Notes: a model not told the origin generated them from the sequence alone. A DNA stretch of 48,881 nt from Polyangiaceae bacterium (GCA_025937785.1 JAICQQ010000038.1:1-48881); one strand, 5' to 3'; numbered from the stretch's first letter, positions 25,621-34,797 are shown. Numbers and translations are program-made.

Positions 25621-25950
25621 TCAAAAAAGAGTGCGCAGCTCGACCGGGTCCTTCTTACGCCCAGCGAGGATGTGGTTCAGCGCGCGCACCAGCCGTTGTT
25701 TCGCTGGCCCACTCACCTTGCCGCCTGCCTCCAAACGACGGAGCAGCACCGCGTTCACCGGGCGACCGCTGCGAGGTTTGGCGGGCTTGGCGTCGGCGTC
25801 CGCTGCGGGCTTGTCGCCGCTGGCGGTGCGCTTGGCCAACTTGGCTCGACGATCTTCCGTGCGCAGCGCCTCGATGGATTTGGACGCGGCGATGATGCGG
25901 CGAGCGTCGATCTTGTTGTCAGTGAGAAACTGGGAAAACTTGCTAGCCAT
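25621..25950 (-). CDS. Small basic Lys/Arg/Ala-rich protein, function unknown
   Basis: The 109-residue protein has a conserved-looking N-terminus, KFSQFLTDNKIDARRIIAAS, then a Lys/Ala/Pro-rich hinge (KPAADADAKPAKPRSGRPV). A helical C-terminus follows, including LLRRLEAGGKVSGPAKQRLV. High positive charge and the flexible hinge suggest nucleic-acid binding, but no motif is diagnostic. AGAGG lies just before the ATG at 25950, and a good promoter sits about 60 bp upstream. It is divergent from purine nucleoside phosphorylase. Confidence 0.8.
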   Translation of the reverse strand: MASKFSQFLTDNKIDARRIIAASKSIEALRTEDRRAKLAKRTASGDKPAADADAKPAKPRSGRPVNAVLLRRLEAGGKVSGPAKQRLVRALNHILAGRKKDPVELRTLF

Positions 25951-26008
25951 GGATCCTCTTTGGGCAGCTCCTACGGGTCAGCCGAAGGCTGGAGCCGTGG
26001 GGGCGGCG

Positions 26009-26036
26009 ACCATAGCAACCCTGAATCGCGCGTCAA
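26009..26036 (-). promoter_or_regulatory. Candidate sigma-70 promoter for the small basic protein
   Basis: On the minus strand, TTGACG (26036-26031), 16 nt, then TATGGT (26014-26009). The -10 box lies about 59 bp before the ATG at 25950, consistent with the strong ribosome-binding site there. Confidence 0.45.
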
Positions 26037-26100
26037 TTCCGACGCCCGAGAGTCCGAGAGCCAGCTTGCCCTCCGACCGCATGGTCTGCAGAATGCCGCA

Positions 26101-26922
26101 GTGAACCCAGCAACCGACGCCATCGAACATTTATTCACTGAACATGGGGCCAGACCGACGGTGGGGATCGTCCTCGGGTCAGGGTTGGGAGCGTTCGTGG
26201 ACCAGCTCCAGGAGGCGCGCGCGCTGGACTACCGCCAGATTCCAGGGATGCCCGGCGTCAGCGTCGGCGGCCATGCAGGAAAACTCTGGGTCGGGCGCCT
26301 CGGGGGTCACTCGATCGCGTGTCTGCAGGGCCGTTCGCACCTCTACGAGGGCTACACACCACAAGAAGTCGTATTCGCGGTTCGGCTGCTGGCCACCGCC
26401 GGTGTAGGCGCGATGTTGATCACCAATGCGGCCGGCGGGCTCGGAGCGGGATTCCAGCGCGGCGATCTGATGCTCGTGACCGACCACCTGAATCTGACGG
26501 GGCACAATCCGCTGCTCGGCCCAGCGCCGGCGACGGGACCACGCTTCAGCGACATGACCTTCGCTTACGACCCTGGGTTGCGAACATTGGCGCTGCAGGC
26601 GGCCCAAGAGCTCGGCATGTCGCTCAGGCAGGGAGTCTACGCAGGTGTCCTCGGTCCCAGCTACGAAACTCCAGCAGAGATCCGTATGCTGCGACTGCTC
26701 GGAGCAGACGCGGTGGGTATGAGCACCGTTCTTGAAACCATCGCCCTTAGGCAAATGGGGGCGCGCGTCGGCGGGGTGAGTTTGATCAGCAACCTAGCCG
26801 CAGGGCTGTCGGACACCGAACTCAGCCACGCCGAGGTCCAAGCCACCGCCGAAGAGGTACGAGAACGCTTCACCCGGTTCGTGTCGCACTGGTGCGGGCT
26901 CATCCTACGAGCGCCTGCATAA
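26101..26922 (+). CDS. punA: Purine-nucleoside phosphorylase (trimeric type)
   Basis: The enzyme cleaves inosine and guanosine with phosphate for purine salvage. The 273-residue product fits the trimeric family. Visible blocks are VGIVLGSGLGAFVDQL (phosphate site), QGRSHLYEGY, LITNAAGGLGAGFQRGDLM, GVLGPSYETPAEIRML and SLISNLAAGLS, whose Asn contacts the purine base. The frame remains open far upstream, but similarity begins just after the GTG at 26101. The ribosome-binding site is weak. The next gene starts 31 bp downstream on the same strand, so the two may be co-transcribed. Confidence 0.94.
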   Translation: MNPATDAIEHLFTEHGARPTVGIVLGSGLGAFVDQLQEARALDYRQIPGMPGVSVGGHAGKLWVGRLGGHSIACLQGRSHLYEGYTPQEVVFAVRLLATAGVGAMLITNAAGGLGAGFQRGDLMLVTDHLNLTGHNPLLGPAPATGPRFSDMTFAYDPGLRTLALQAAQELGMSLRQGVYAGVLGPSYETPAEIRMLRLLGADAVGMSTVLETIALRQMGARVGGVSLISNLAAGLSDTELSHAEVQATAEEVRERFTRFVSHWCGLILRAPA

Positions 26923-26953
26923 AGGCCATTTTCGCGGCCCGGCGACGTGGTGA

Positions 26954-27721
26954 GTGCGCAAAGCTCGTCCTACGGTTATTCTGGAGTCAGTGAGTGTTCC
27001 TCGGCTGCTTCCAGGTACTCCTCCGGAGCTGATCGTCTATGACAAGGCGCAGCGCTGCCCGTACCTGAGCCACCGAACCGCGCGCATGCCGCTGAGGCTG
27101 CCGTCGCGACCGCTCGATCGCGAAGAGCTCGACGCACGTCTCGCCGCGGGCGATCGACGGCAAGGGTTCGTCCTGTACCGAACCGCATGCCCGAGCTGCG
27201 AGGCGTGCGAACCGATCCGACTCGACGCGCTCGACTTCCAGTTCAGCCGCAGCCACCGGCGCGTGCTGCGGCACGGCGACTCCGAACTGAAGGTCAGCAT
27301 CGGACCACCCACCGTGGACCAACGGCGCGTCGACCTCTACAACCTACACAAGCAAGGTCGCGGGCTGGACGACGGTCAGCCCGCCATCGATCAGGAAGGC
27401 TACCGCGACTTCTTGGTGAGCACCTGCTGCGACAGTTTCGAGCTTCGTTTCAACCTGGGTGGCAAGCTGATCGGCGTCGCCATCTCCGACCGCGGCGCGC
27501 GCTCGATCTCCGCAGTGTACTGCTGCTTCGACCCTCGCTACTCGAACTACAGCATCGGAACCTACTCGATCTTGAAGCAGCTCGAGCTCTGCAAGAGCTG
27601 GGGCTTGAGACATCTGTACCTGGGTCTCTACATTGCCGATTGTGATCGGATGCTTTACAAAGCGCGGTTCGTCCCTCACGAACGGCTGCTCAAGGGTCGC
27701 TGGGTCCGCTTCGAGACCTGA
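26954..27721 (+). CDS. bpt: Arginyl/leucyl-tRNA-protein transferase (Bpt/ATE family)
   Basis: These enzymes append leucine or arginine to proteins with acidic N-termini, creating N-degrons. The 255-residue protein shows the N-terminal cysteine region (CPYLSHRTARMPLRL), FVLYRTACPSCEACEPIRL, and DFQFSRSHRRVL. The acyltransferase core follows: GKLIGVAISD, then YCCFDPRYSNYSIGTYSIL and LYLGLYI. This is the bacterial Bpt pattern. The GTG at 26954 is used; another GTG at 26990, after GGAG, is an alternative that would remove 12 residues. It probably shares a transcript with purine nucleoside phosphorylase. Confidence 0.92.
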   Translation: MRKARPTVILESVSVPRLLPGTPPELIVYDKAQRCPYLSHRTARMPLRLPSRPLDREELDARLAAGDRRQGFVLYRTACPSCEACEPIRLDALDFQFSRSHRRVLRHGDSELKVSIGPPTVDQRRVDLYNLHKQGRGLDDGQPAIDQEGYRDFLVSTCCDSFELRFNLGGKLIGVAISDRGARSISAVYCCFDPRYSNYSIGTYSILKQLELCKSWGLRHLYLGLYIADCDRMLYKARFVPHERLLKGRWVRFET

Positions 27722-28083
27722 GCGCCCGAAGCCTCAGCGGTTTCTTGCTACGCCGTCCCTGAAGGCCCGTAAGCGTGAACGTCCGATGATCATCGCATTT
27801 CCTTGCTGATGTCGTAGCAGTTCTTTCTCATCGCCTTGCGTACAACTGGAGGCGCATGACAACCGCCAAGGCGCCGAGGCGCCAAGGTCGCGAAGTTCGC
27901 CATTTCTATTTTTTCAATCGTTCATCGACAGCCAACGCCGAGTGGCAGCCTCCGAGTGCGCTATTATGCTGGATTGACCTCGCTGCGATCAGCAGTGATG
28001 GCATGCATGTATTCCGAACTCGCACATGCAAACGAGAATGACCAAGGATCAGACGTGAGCGTGCGCGTGCGTGAACGTGCCCG
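27722..28083. other. Intergenic region between convergent genes
   Basis: About 360 bp where transcripts from both sides must end. It contains a perfect 12-bp palindrome, CGATGATCATCG (27784-27795), and a low-complexity patch of GGCGCC-type repeats near 27872-27892. A 61-codon frame (27856-28041) has GGAGG before its ATG but atypical codon use, and is not called a gene. No intrinsic terminator is evident. Confidence 0.5.
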
Positions 28084-30321
28084 CTAGTCGAGGGAGCGGG
28101 TTTCGGTCTCTTCCAGGCGCGCCAGCGCCGCTGCCAGAGCGTCTTTGGCACGTTCGAGCGAACCCTGGTCATCCTGCCACTTCTGCCGCGCGCGCTGGAC
28201 TTTCTCTTTCTCGCGATCCGTGGCAGCGGTTGCCTCGCTCAGGTGCTGCCGCGTCGCCGCCAGATCGGCTTCGAGTGCCGCTACGGCGTTCTCGCGCTCC
28301 ACCAGCTTCTTGCTCAGGTCCGCATACTCGTCACCTTGCTCGACCAGAGCCGCGTCGAGCGCTTCGATGCGCGTGCGCTGCTCGCTATTGGCGGCCTGGA
28401 CCGCTTCGTATTGGCGTTGCACGTCGTTCAGCGTCGACTGCAGCGCCGCAGCCTTTTGCTCGTGTTCCAAAGCCAGGGCCTGCGCTCGGTCGCGCTCACC
28501 CGTGCGGGCACCGAGGTCGCCTTCGAGCGACGCGATCCGCGCGTCGCGCGCTGCTTCCGAAGCTTCGCGCTGGGACGTCAACTCCGACACCTTGGTGTTC
28601 AGCTCCGCGATGAGCTCGCGTTCTCGCCCGGCCAAGCGCTGCGCCGCTGCTTCGGTCGCTTCTTTCATGGCCTGCTCTTGCTCGGCACGTAGCTTCGCGA
28701 GCGACTCTTCGTTGGCGCGGTGCAGCGCCGCCATCTTCCCGTCATGCTCGGCTTTGAGCGCGGCCTCGCGGGCCGCCAGGGCCTCGCCAAGCTTCAGCTC
28801 AGCTTCGCGTTGCGCCGCTTCCATGCCTGCCTGACGCCCTGCGGCGTTGGCCGCTTCAACGGCCGCATTCAGGCGCGCCTCGGCTTCGCGCTGCGCGTTT
28901 TCGACGGCTTCGCGCTGCTCGTCGATCAGGGCTAGACGCGCTGCTTCCACCTCGGCCAGCTGGGCGCTGTGCTGATTCGCAAGCTCTTCCAGCGTTTGCG
29001 CTTTGGCGTCGAGCTCGCTCTTGAGCTTTTCGGCCTTGCGCTTGAAGTCGTCCGCACGCTTGCTGGCTTGCTCCTTGTCGTCGCGGAGCGCGTCGCTGGT
29101 GCGTTGGAGGTCGTGCAGCTGGCGCCCGAGCTCCATGTTCTTGTCGTCGAGATCGGCCTTCTCGCGTTCGAGCGTGAGCGAGCCGTCGCGCAACCCCAAC
29201 AGCTCTTTCTCGCGATGATTGAGCTGATCGCGCAGCTCGAGGATCTCTTTGTCCTTCGAGTTCAGCTGCTCGCGCAGATCGAGGAACTCCCGCGCGGAGC
29301 CGCCACCCTTGCCCGACGCCAATTTCTGGCGCAGCTCTTCCACCTCTTTTTCGAGCCGCGCCAGCTCGGCATCCGCCCGCTTGGTCGCCATGGCTTCGGT
29401 TTCGAGAGTGGCGATGCGTCTTTGTGCGCCTTCCAGCTCTTCGGTCAGCTCGCCCACCTTGCGCTTCTCGGCTTCGAGTAAGGCCGGGGGGATGCTGGGA
29501 GGCATCGACGGGGGCGGCGTCGAAGGCCGGCGTGGTGCTTCCATGACGGGCACCGCGATAGGGACGGGATCGGGCAGCGGGGCTTGGGACGAAAACAGAT
29601 CGTCGGCCCGGGCGCTCTCTTCGAGCACGTGCAGCGGCGGCTCCGAAACCGACGCAATCTCGACCTCTTCGTCGAGCGCGAGCGCTTCGGGCACGAACGA
29701 TTGCTGCGGCGCAGCCGGAGCGGGAGCGGGAGCGGGCTGCGACGGCGTTGGGCCGTCCCCCATCAGGGCGCCGAAGGCCTGCTCCGTGAAATCGTCGACT
29801 TCCTGATCGACGGGGGCGTCGCGACCGGAGGGCACTACATCGGCTTCTTCGATCTCGATGTCGTCGTCGATGTCGTCGAGCGCTTCGGCGTCTTCGATCT
29901 CAACGTCGTCATCGATGATGATGGATTCATCGCCCTCGGCGTTCGACTGCAGCGGCAAGAGTTCCTGGATGTGAGTCACCAGGTCGCCGACAGTGATGGG
30001 TTTGTGAACGTAGTCTTCGGCACGCGTACGCAAGCGCCGGTGCTGCTCGAACGTTTCCTCGGTCGAGTCGCTGCTCATGATGATGAGCGGCACGTCTTTC
30101 AGGGCTGCATCGCGCTTCAGCTTGTTGCAAACCGAGAAGCCGTTCATGCGGGGCAGCTCGATCGACAGCAAGATCAGATCGGGCTTCTCATTCGCTGCCG
30201 CCGCTAGCCCAGCGTTGGCGTCGTCGACGACCGTGGTTTGGCAATCGTACGCTGCGAGGCCAACTTCCAACTCTTGGGCAAAGGCCGCGTCGCTCTCAAA
30301 AACCAAGACCTGCGTGGTCAT
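28084..30321 (-). CDS. frzS: FrzS-type pseudo-receiver and coiled-coil protein
   Basis: The 745-residue protein has a receiver-like domain (1-125), an acidic Pro-rich linker (about 125-280) and a long coiled coil (about 280-735). The receiver resembles Myxococcus FrzS, including ERL-like QHRRLRTRAEDYVHKPI. The phosphorylated Asp position is Ser (LILLSIELPRMNG) and the acidic pocket is incomplete (VFESD), so it should not be phosphorylated, as in FrzS. FrzS moves between cell poles to control type IV pilus motility. The coiled coil is much Ala/Glu-rich and could be structural. Orthology is inferred from architecture and short similarity; other myxobacterial pseudo-receiver coiled-coil proteins are alternatives. 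Confidence 0.75.
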   Translation of the reverse strand: MTTQVLVFESDAAFAQELEVGLAAYDCQTTVVDDANAGLAAAANEKPDLILLSIELPRMNGFSVCNKLKRDAALKDVPLIIMSSDSTEETFEQHRRLRTRAEDYVHKPITVGDLVTHIQELLPLQSNAEGDESIIIDDDVEIEDAEALDDIDDDIEIEEADVVPSGRDAPVDQEVDDFTEQAFGALMGDGPTPSQPAPAPAPAAPQQSFVPEALALDEEVEIASVSEPPLHVLEESARADDLFSSQAPLPDPVPIAVPVMEAPRRPSTPPPSMPPSIPPALLEAEKRKVGELTEELEGAQRRIATLETEAMATKRADAELARLEKEVEELRQKLASGKGGGSAREFLDLREQLNSKDKEILELRDQLNHREKELLGLRDGSLTLEREKADLDDKNMELGRQLHDLQRTSDALRDDKEQASKRADDFKRKAEKLKSELDAKAQTLEELANQHSAQLAEVEAARLALIDEQREAVENAQREAEARLNAAVEAANAAGRQAGMEAAQREAELKLGEALAAREAALKAEHDGKMAALHRANEESLAKLRAEQEQAMKEATEAAAQRLAGRERELIAELNTKVSELTSQREASEAARDARIASLEGDLGARTGERDRAQALALEHEQKAAALQSTLNDVQRQYEAVQAANSEQRTRIEALDAALVEQGDEYADLSKKLVERENAVAALEADLAATRQHLSEATAATDREKEKVQRARQKWQDDQGSLERAKDALAAALARLEETETRSLD

Positions 30322-30406
30322 TTTCGGCTAGTACTCGCTACGGTGATAGGCCAGGTAGGTATCCACGATATCGAGCACTTGCAGCGCGGTCAAACCCGCT
30401 GTGACT

Positions 30407-31075
30407 TCAATCGCTAGCGTTCGACCGTTGCGCCTTCTCCACGTGGCCGCTCACGCCCATGCGGCCGCGCAGAACTTCAATAACCTGAGCCAGTCCGACG
30501 CCGCGCCCTTTAACGCCTACAAGTAGGTGAAATAGAAGATCGGCCGCCTCGGCGGCCACGCGATCGTCCGATTCGTTGGCGAGCGCCTCGGCCAGTTCGG
30601 CCGCTTCTTCTCGAATTTTTCCGCCAACTCGCGCCGGCCCGCCTTCGAGGAGTGACTTGGTGTAGCTCTTCGCACTCGTGCTTCGCGCGCGGGCCTCGAT
30701 CGTCTGCTCCAGCAAGGTGAGCAGAGGTGCGACAGGCGTCCCGGTAGCCAATGGCTCCGTCGACCGGACCACCGGATTGAAGAAGCAGTTTTGTGCGCCA
30801 GTGTGGCACGAGGGGCCTTCGGCGCTGACTCCGAGCAGCAGGGTGTCGCCGTCGCAGTCGGCCGTGACCGAGTGCACGAGCAACCGATGACCACTCGACT
30901 CCCCTTTCGTCCACAGCCGTCCGCGCGATCGGCTGTAGAACGTCGCGTATCCCGTTGCGAGGGTCTGATCGAGTGCTTCACGCGACATCCAAGCCACCAT
31001 GCGCACCTCGCCGGTCAGGTGGTCCTGAGCGACAGCGACGATGAGACCCTGGTCATCAAACTTCAGATTCGACAA
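30407..31075 (-). CDS. hisIE: Bifunctional phosphoribosyl-AMP cyclohydrolase/phosphoribosyl-ATP diphosphatase
   Basis: HisIE catalyses steps two and three of histidine synthesis. The 222-residue fusion has the cyclohydrolase (1-110) with VAWMSREAL, TADCDGDTLL and GPSCHTGAQNCFF, whose Asp and Cys residues bind metals. The diphosphatase (about 118-210) has AKSYTKSLLEGG, KIREEAAELAEAL and EAADLLFHLLV. All are intact. It stands apart from other his genes. FrzS-type protein is encoded 85 bp downstream on the same strand. Its promoter shares the 250-bp gap with the haem-lipoprotein gene, which points the other way. Confidence 0.95.
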   Translation of the reverse strand: MSNLKFDDQGLIVAVAQDHLTGEVRMVAWMSREALDQTLATGYATFYSRSRGRLWTKGESSGHRLLVHSVTADCDGDTLLLGVSAEGPSCHTGAQNCFFNPVVRSTEPLATGTPVAPLLTLLEQTIEARARSTSAKSYTKSLLEGGPARVGGKIREEAAELAEALANESDDRVAAEAADLLFHLLVGVKGRGVGLAQVIEVLRGRMGVSGHVEKAQRSNASD

Positions 31076-31155
31076 GATGACGGCACCCTACCGCTATTTC
31101 GCCGGCGAGTTCGAGCGCCCGCACGAACACACAGAGCGGGCGCGAAATTCTGCCC

Positions 31156-31192
31156 GGGGGCCAATTCCCCCACGCAATCACGATCGTGGGGG
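31156..31192 (+). promoter_or_regulatory. Two mutually exclusive hairpins in the leader region
   Basis: CCCCCACG (31167-31174) pairs perfectly with CGTGGGGG (31185-31192) over a 10-nt loop. The same CCCCC can instead pair with GGGGG at 31156-31160 over a 6-nt loop. The element may be an operator palindrome or an RNA switch. It lies upstream of the predicted -10 box, so an RNA role requires a start further upstream. Confidence 0.4.
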
Positions 31193-31201
31193 CCTACACC
31201 C

Positions 31202-31230
31202 TCTGCAACCGGTATCTAAGTACCTAAAAT
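31202..31230 (+). promoter_or_regulatory. Candidate promoter for the haem-lipoprotein operon
   Basis: A near-consensus -10 box, TAAAAT (31225-31230), in an AT-rich patch. The -35 at 17-nt spacing (TCTGCA, 31202-31207) is poor, so an activator may be needed. The leader would be about 90 nt. Confidence 0.35.
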
Positions 31231-31327
31231 ATCAGGGATTAACGGCTGGCGCGAATCATGCTTTACAGAAAGCTACTGGCTCCAGTCGTTTCATTGGATC
31301 CACGCCCGCCACATCGGAGGAATGACC

Positions 31328-33628
31328 ATGGCTCGAAGGTTCGGACACCATAGCTCGCTCGGCGCCCGGGGGTTCGCGCTGCTCGGGACCTTGGGTGCTT
31401 TCCAACTCAGTTGTGGGGAAAGCAAAGAAGAGCCCTCGACCGAGAGCGTGAGTCAGATCGTCTATGCCGTGCGGCAGCATACGGTGGAGGACGGCGATAG
31501 CGTCGAAGTGAACGTCTCCGGCGGCATGGGCCAGGTCATGGACTACAAGCGCTACGTGCCAGGAGGGCGTCTCGAGCTGTTGGATCTGACGACGGGGGAC
31601 ATCCGGAACATCATCGCAGACGAAAAGAAGGCGGACGTCGCGAGCGTCGATGTCAGCTATGACGGCACCAAGGTCTTGTTCTCGATGAAGCGAGACGAGA
31701 GCGATAGCTACAACCTGTACTGGGCAAAGCTGAAGCCGAACGACGACGGCAAGTTCGAGATCCATCAGCTCACCAACGGCGACTTCGACCAACTGCACGC
31801 GATCTGGTTGCCCGGTGATCGCATCGCCTTCATCAGCGACGTCCCGTACACGGAGATGGGGACGCGCGCCGACGAGTACAACCACGCGGCCATCGTGACT
31901 CAAATCGCCACCACGACGCTCGAAGGTGGCGATGCGGACATCAAGCTGTGCTCGCAGAATCTATCGCACACCATCAACCTGTTCTCCCTCTCCGATGGGC
32001 GGGTCGGGTTCTCGCGCTGGGAGCACCTCGAGAACGTGAACGACGTGAAGTTGTTCTCGATGAACCCGGACTGCACGCAAATGACCGCGATCGCAGGCCA
32101 GCACAGCAAGCCCTCGAATTCGCTGGTGCAGGTCGCCGAGGGTCAGGAGCCCAACACGTTCATAGCGGTCGGCACCTCGCGCGAAAACACGATCCAGGCG
32201 GGCACGCTGGTGTACATCGACGCGCGCGGGGACACGACGCGCGCCAACGAAGAAACGGCAGCGATGGAGGTGTTGACCCCGTCCGTGCCGCGCGACGAAG
32301 AGCGCTCCCCCGTCGGGCGTTATCGCAGCCCGACGCTGCTTCCGGACGGTCGCATCCTCACGTCGTGGGCCGACGGCGACGTCAACGAGTACAACGAATT
32401 CAGCCTGACCGCGCCCGATTTTGGTATTTATCTGTACGACACGCGGGACCGGAAGAACGACTACATCGTCAACCACCCCGACACCTGGGAGTTGTACGCC
32501 AAGCCCGTCGTCGTTCGCGACGAGCCCCCCGTCATCCCGTCGATTCAGAACAGTCAGGACTCCACGCTGCCCGCGACGTTTGGTTCGGCCGACGTGAAGC
32601 AGACCTCGCTGTTCAGTCTGCACGGCGAGACGGTGACCGGAGCGCAGTTCGAAGACACGCCGATGGACGAGGCCTTGGCTCACGCAGTCAAGGTCCGCAT
32701 CATCGAGGGGTTCTCGAGCGAGGGTGCACCCGGTACCACCATGTTCGGGCTGACCATGGCCGAAGGCGCGGCTTTGCTCGGCGAGGCCCGCGTCTACGGC
32801 GACGGCTCCTGGAGCGCCGAAATCCCGCCGTTCGTCCCAGTGCACTTGCAGGCGGTCGATGAGTTCGATCTGGCGATCCGCAACCAGACGACTTGGGTCC
32901 AGGGCATGCCTGGTGAAGACCGGCAGTGCGGTGGTTGCCACGAGGATCGCACGGAGCCCTTCGACATTCCTCGCCAACAGCTGCCGGACGCCGTGGCAGC
33001 GGGCGCCGAGAACTTCATGATCCCAGTGGCTGACCGCACCGAGTATCCATGGTCGGGAGCCAACGATTCCGGGAACGTCAACCAGATCCAGGCGTTGTTC
33101 GATACCTACTGCGTCAGTTGCCACAACGAGACGCAGAACGGTGACGCGGCACAGACCTTCTATACGGTCACGATGACCGAAGGCGAAACGACCACGAGCT
33201 ACGAGATCCCGCGCTTCGATTTGTCGAGCCGCCCGATCACGGTCACCTACGACAACAACACCGAGGCGTGGCCGGCTTCGTACGTTTCGATCTTTTACCC
33301 GGCGGCGATGGAGATGGAGATGGATGACCTGATGCTGACCGGAGAAGTTCCCCCACAATGGGGCATCCCGAGCGACGCACGCGGCAGCGCCCTGATCGAG
33401 AAGTTGAACGTCACTTCATCGCGCGATTCGGAAGAGTACGCCTGGGCCTTGGGCGAAGCATTCAGCCACGAGGGATTGCCGGGCACACGCACCGACCACG
33501 CAACGGAAGTCGGCCTGCCCCGCGAGGAGCTGCTGAAGCTGATCCGCGCCATCGACATGGGCGGGCAGTACTACTCGCGACAGAACTCGACCTTCCAACC
33601 CTACGCACTCGATCCGTTGAGCCGGTAG
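31328..33628 (+). CDS. HzsA-related dihaem lipoprotein with propeller-like repeats
   Basis: The 766-residue protein has a signal peptide and lipobox LSC, so it is a lipoprotein. Residues about 35-390 contain propeller-like repeats: VDVSYDGTKVLFSMKRD, LPGDRIAFISD, and SPTLLPDGRILTSWADGD. Two c-type haem sites, C534GGCH and C595VSCH, follow in the C-terminal third. This layout is shared with the alpha subunit of hydrazine synthase (HzsA) and its many non-anammox relatives, so hydrazine chemistry is not implied. GGAGG lies 7 nt before the ATG at 31328; the ATG at 31322 is too close to it. It is followed 24 bp later by the HEAT-repeat gene. Its role is probably extracytoplasmic electron transfer or redox chemistry. 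Confidence 0.8.
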   Translation: MARRFGHHSSLGARGFALLGTLGAFQLSCGESKEEPSTESVSQIVYAVRQHTVEDGDSVEVNVSGGMGQVMDYKRYVPGGRLELLDLTTGDIRNIIADEKKADVASVDVSYDGTKVLFSMKRDESDSYNLYWAKLKPNDDGKFEIHQLTNGDFDQLHAIWLPGDRIAFISDVPYTEMGTRADEYNHAAIVTQIATTTLEGGDADIKLCSQNLSHTINLFSLSDGRVGFSRWEHLENVNDVKLFSMNPDCTQMTAIAGQHSKPSNSLVQVAEGQEPNTFIAVGTSRENTIQAGTLVYIDARGDTTRANEETAAMEVLTPSVPRDEERSPVGRYRSPTLLPDGRILTSWADGDVNEYNEFSLTAPDFGIYLYDTRDRKNDYIVNHPDTWELYAKPVVVRDEPPVIPSIQNSQDSTLPATFGSADVKQTSLFSLHGETVTGAQFEDTPMDEALAHAVKVRIIEGFSSEGAPGTTMFGLTMAEGAALLGEARVYGDGSWSAEIPPFVPVHLQAVDEFDLAIRNQTTWVQGMPGEDRQCGGCHEDRTEPFDIPRQQLPDAVAAGAENFMIPVADRTEYPWSGANDSGNVNQIQALFDTYCVSCHNETQNGDAAQTFYTVTMTEGETTTSYEIPRFDLSSRPITVTYDNNTEAWPASYVSIFYPAAMEMEMDDLMLTGEVPPQWGIPSDARGSALIEKLNVTSSRDSEEYAWALGEAFSHEGLPGTRTDHATEVGLPREELLKLIRAIDMGGQYYSRQNSTFQPYALDPLSR

Positions 33629-33652
33629 GCAACGAGGAAAAGGACTAACGTC

Positions 33653-34582
33653 ATGAGAACCCTATTCAAGAAGTTCACGACCTTGGCTCTTGCTCTCGGA
33701 GCCGTCGCGTTCCACGGCTCGTTCGTGTCCGCAGACGAGGGCTCACTGAACGTCCACGACGGGCGCTCTCGGGTTTACAAGAACCTCGATCCAGTATCGC
33801 TCGAAGACGTCAGCACTCCCACCGAGATCAAAGCCGTCACCATGGGCAACGTGGCGCCCATGCAGATCTGGAAGGTACTCGAACATGGCGAACGCGTGGA
33901 ATGCCTCGACTGCATCCCGCACGTCAAAGAGCTGCTCTGGGAGAACGACGCGCGCACCCGAGAGATTTCTGCATGGTGGCTGCGGCGGCGCATTTTCGGA
34001 GTATTCGGCCCGGGCCAGGTCTACGAACAAGTGCTCACCACGTTGCAGGAATCCGAAGATGACCGCATGCGGGCCTACGCTGCGGAAGCGCTGGGCGAGT
34101 TTCTCGTGGCATCCGGGGTGCCGCACGTCGCACGCGCAGCCGTGGAAGACGGCTCCGAGCGTGTCCGCGTGAGCGCCGTGAAAGCGCTTACCCGCCTCAA
34201 CCACGAAGGTCCCAACGGCGAACTCGGCGTCGCCCTTCACGACCCCGAAGAGGCCGTGCGCTTGGCTGCCTTGCACGGCGCCCTCCGCGTACACGTGTTC
34301 TCTGGGGTAGACCAGGTGGTGGCGCTCATCGACGATCCGTCGGCGCTGGTGCGACGCAAAGCCGCACGCGCCCTCGGGGCCATGGGGGCGAACGACGCGG
34401 TCATGGGTTTGGTGCTGCTGACCTCTCCCGACACGGAGCCGGACGCCAGCGTACGCGCTGCTGCCGTGACCGCACTCGGCCGAATAGCCGACACTACGGC
34501 TCGGCCCAGCGTGCTCGCCGCAGAGGATGATCCCGACCGGTACGTGCGCGACGCCGCACGCATCGCGCTGCGCCGACTCTAG
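33653..34582 (+). CDS. Secreted HEAT-repeat protein
   Basis: The 309-residue protein has a signal peptide (MRTLFKKFTTLALALG, cleavage near VSA). At least five HEAT/armadillo-like repeats follow from about 110: RMRAYAAEALGEFL, RVRVSAVKALTRL, AVRLAALHGAL, LVRRKAARALGAMG, SVRAAAVTALGRIA. One cysteine pair, ECLDCIP, lies before the repeats but lacks the His needed for a haem site. HEAT solenoids bind other proteins, so it may scaffold the two haem lipoproteins encoded on either side. AAGGA lies 8 nt before the ATG. Tight spacing to the upstream gene indicates an operon. Confidence 0.85.
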   Translation: MRTLFKKFTTLALALGAVAFHGSFVSADEGSLNVHDGRSRVYKNLDPVSLEDVSTPTEIKAVTMGNVAPMQIWKVLEHGERVECLDCIPHVKELLWENDARTREISAWWLRRRIFGVFGPGQVYEQVLTTLQESEDDRMRAYAAEALGEFLVASGVPHVARAAVEDGSERVRVSAVKALTRLNHEGPNGELGVALHDPEEAVRLAALHGALRVHVFSGVDQVVALIDDPSALVRRKAARALGAMGANDAVMGLVLLTSPDTEPDASVRAAAVTALGRIADTTARPSVLAAEDDPDRYVRDAARIALRRL

Positions 34583-34760
34583 TGCAGCGGGCCCGGTGTC
34601 ATCCGTCTTCGCCAAAGCCAGTTCGATGCCCTCGAATCAACCTGATGGCTGAAGGCTGACAGGCGATATCCAACAGGGCTGGCGGGCCGAGCCTGTGAAC
34701 GAGCACCACCACAACTGCTGGGGTTCTGCGCACGTGTGCGCTCTCGACCCCCGCGCGACC

Positions 34761-34797
34761 GAGCGCGTTTTTGCGGAGCGCTCGGCAAAGCGCGCTC
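34761..34797 (+). other. Hairpin-forming inverted repeat
   Basis: GAGCGCG (34761-34767) pairs with CGCGCTC (34791-34797), and an internal GAGCGCTC palindrome sits in the loop. It lies in the 249-bp gap between the HEAT gene and the second haem lipoprotein and could attenuate read-through. There is no T-tract. Confidence 0.3.

Noticed and set aside
27856-28041. 61-codon frame with GGAGG before its ATG
   Set aside because: Codon use differs from neighbours and the sequence is a low-complexity GGCGCC-type repeat leading into AT-rich sequence.
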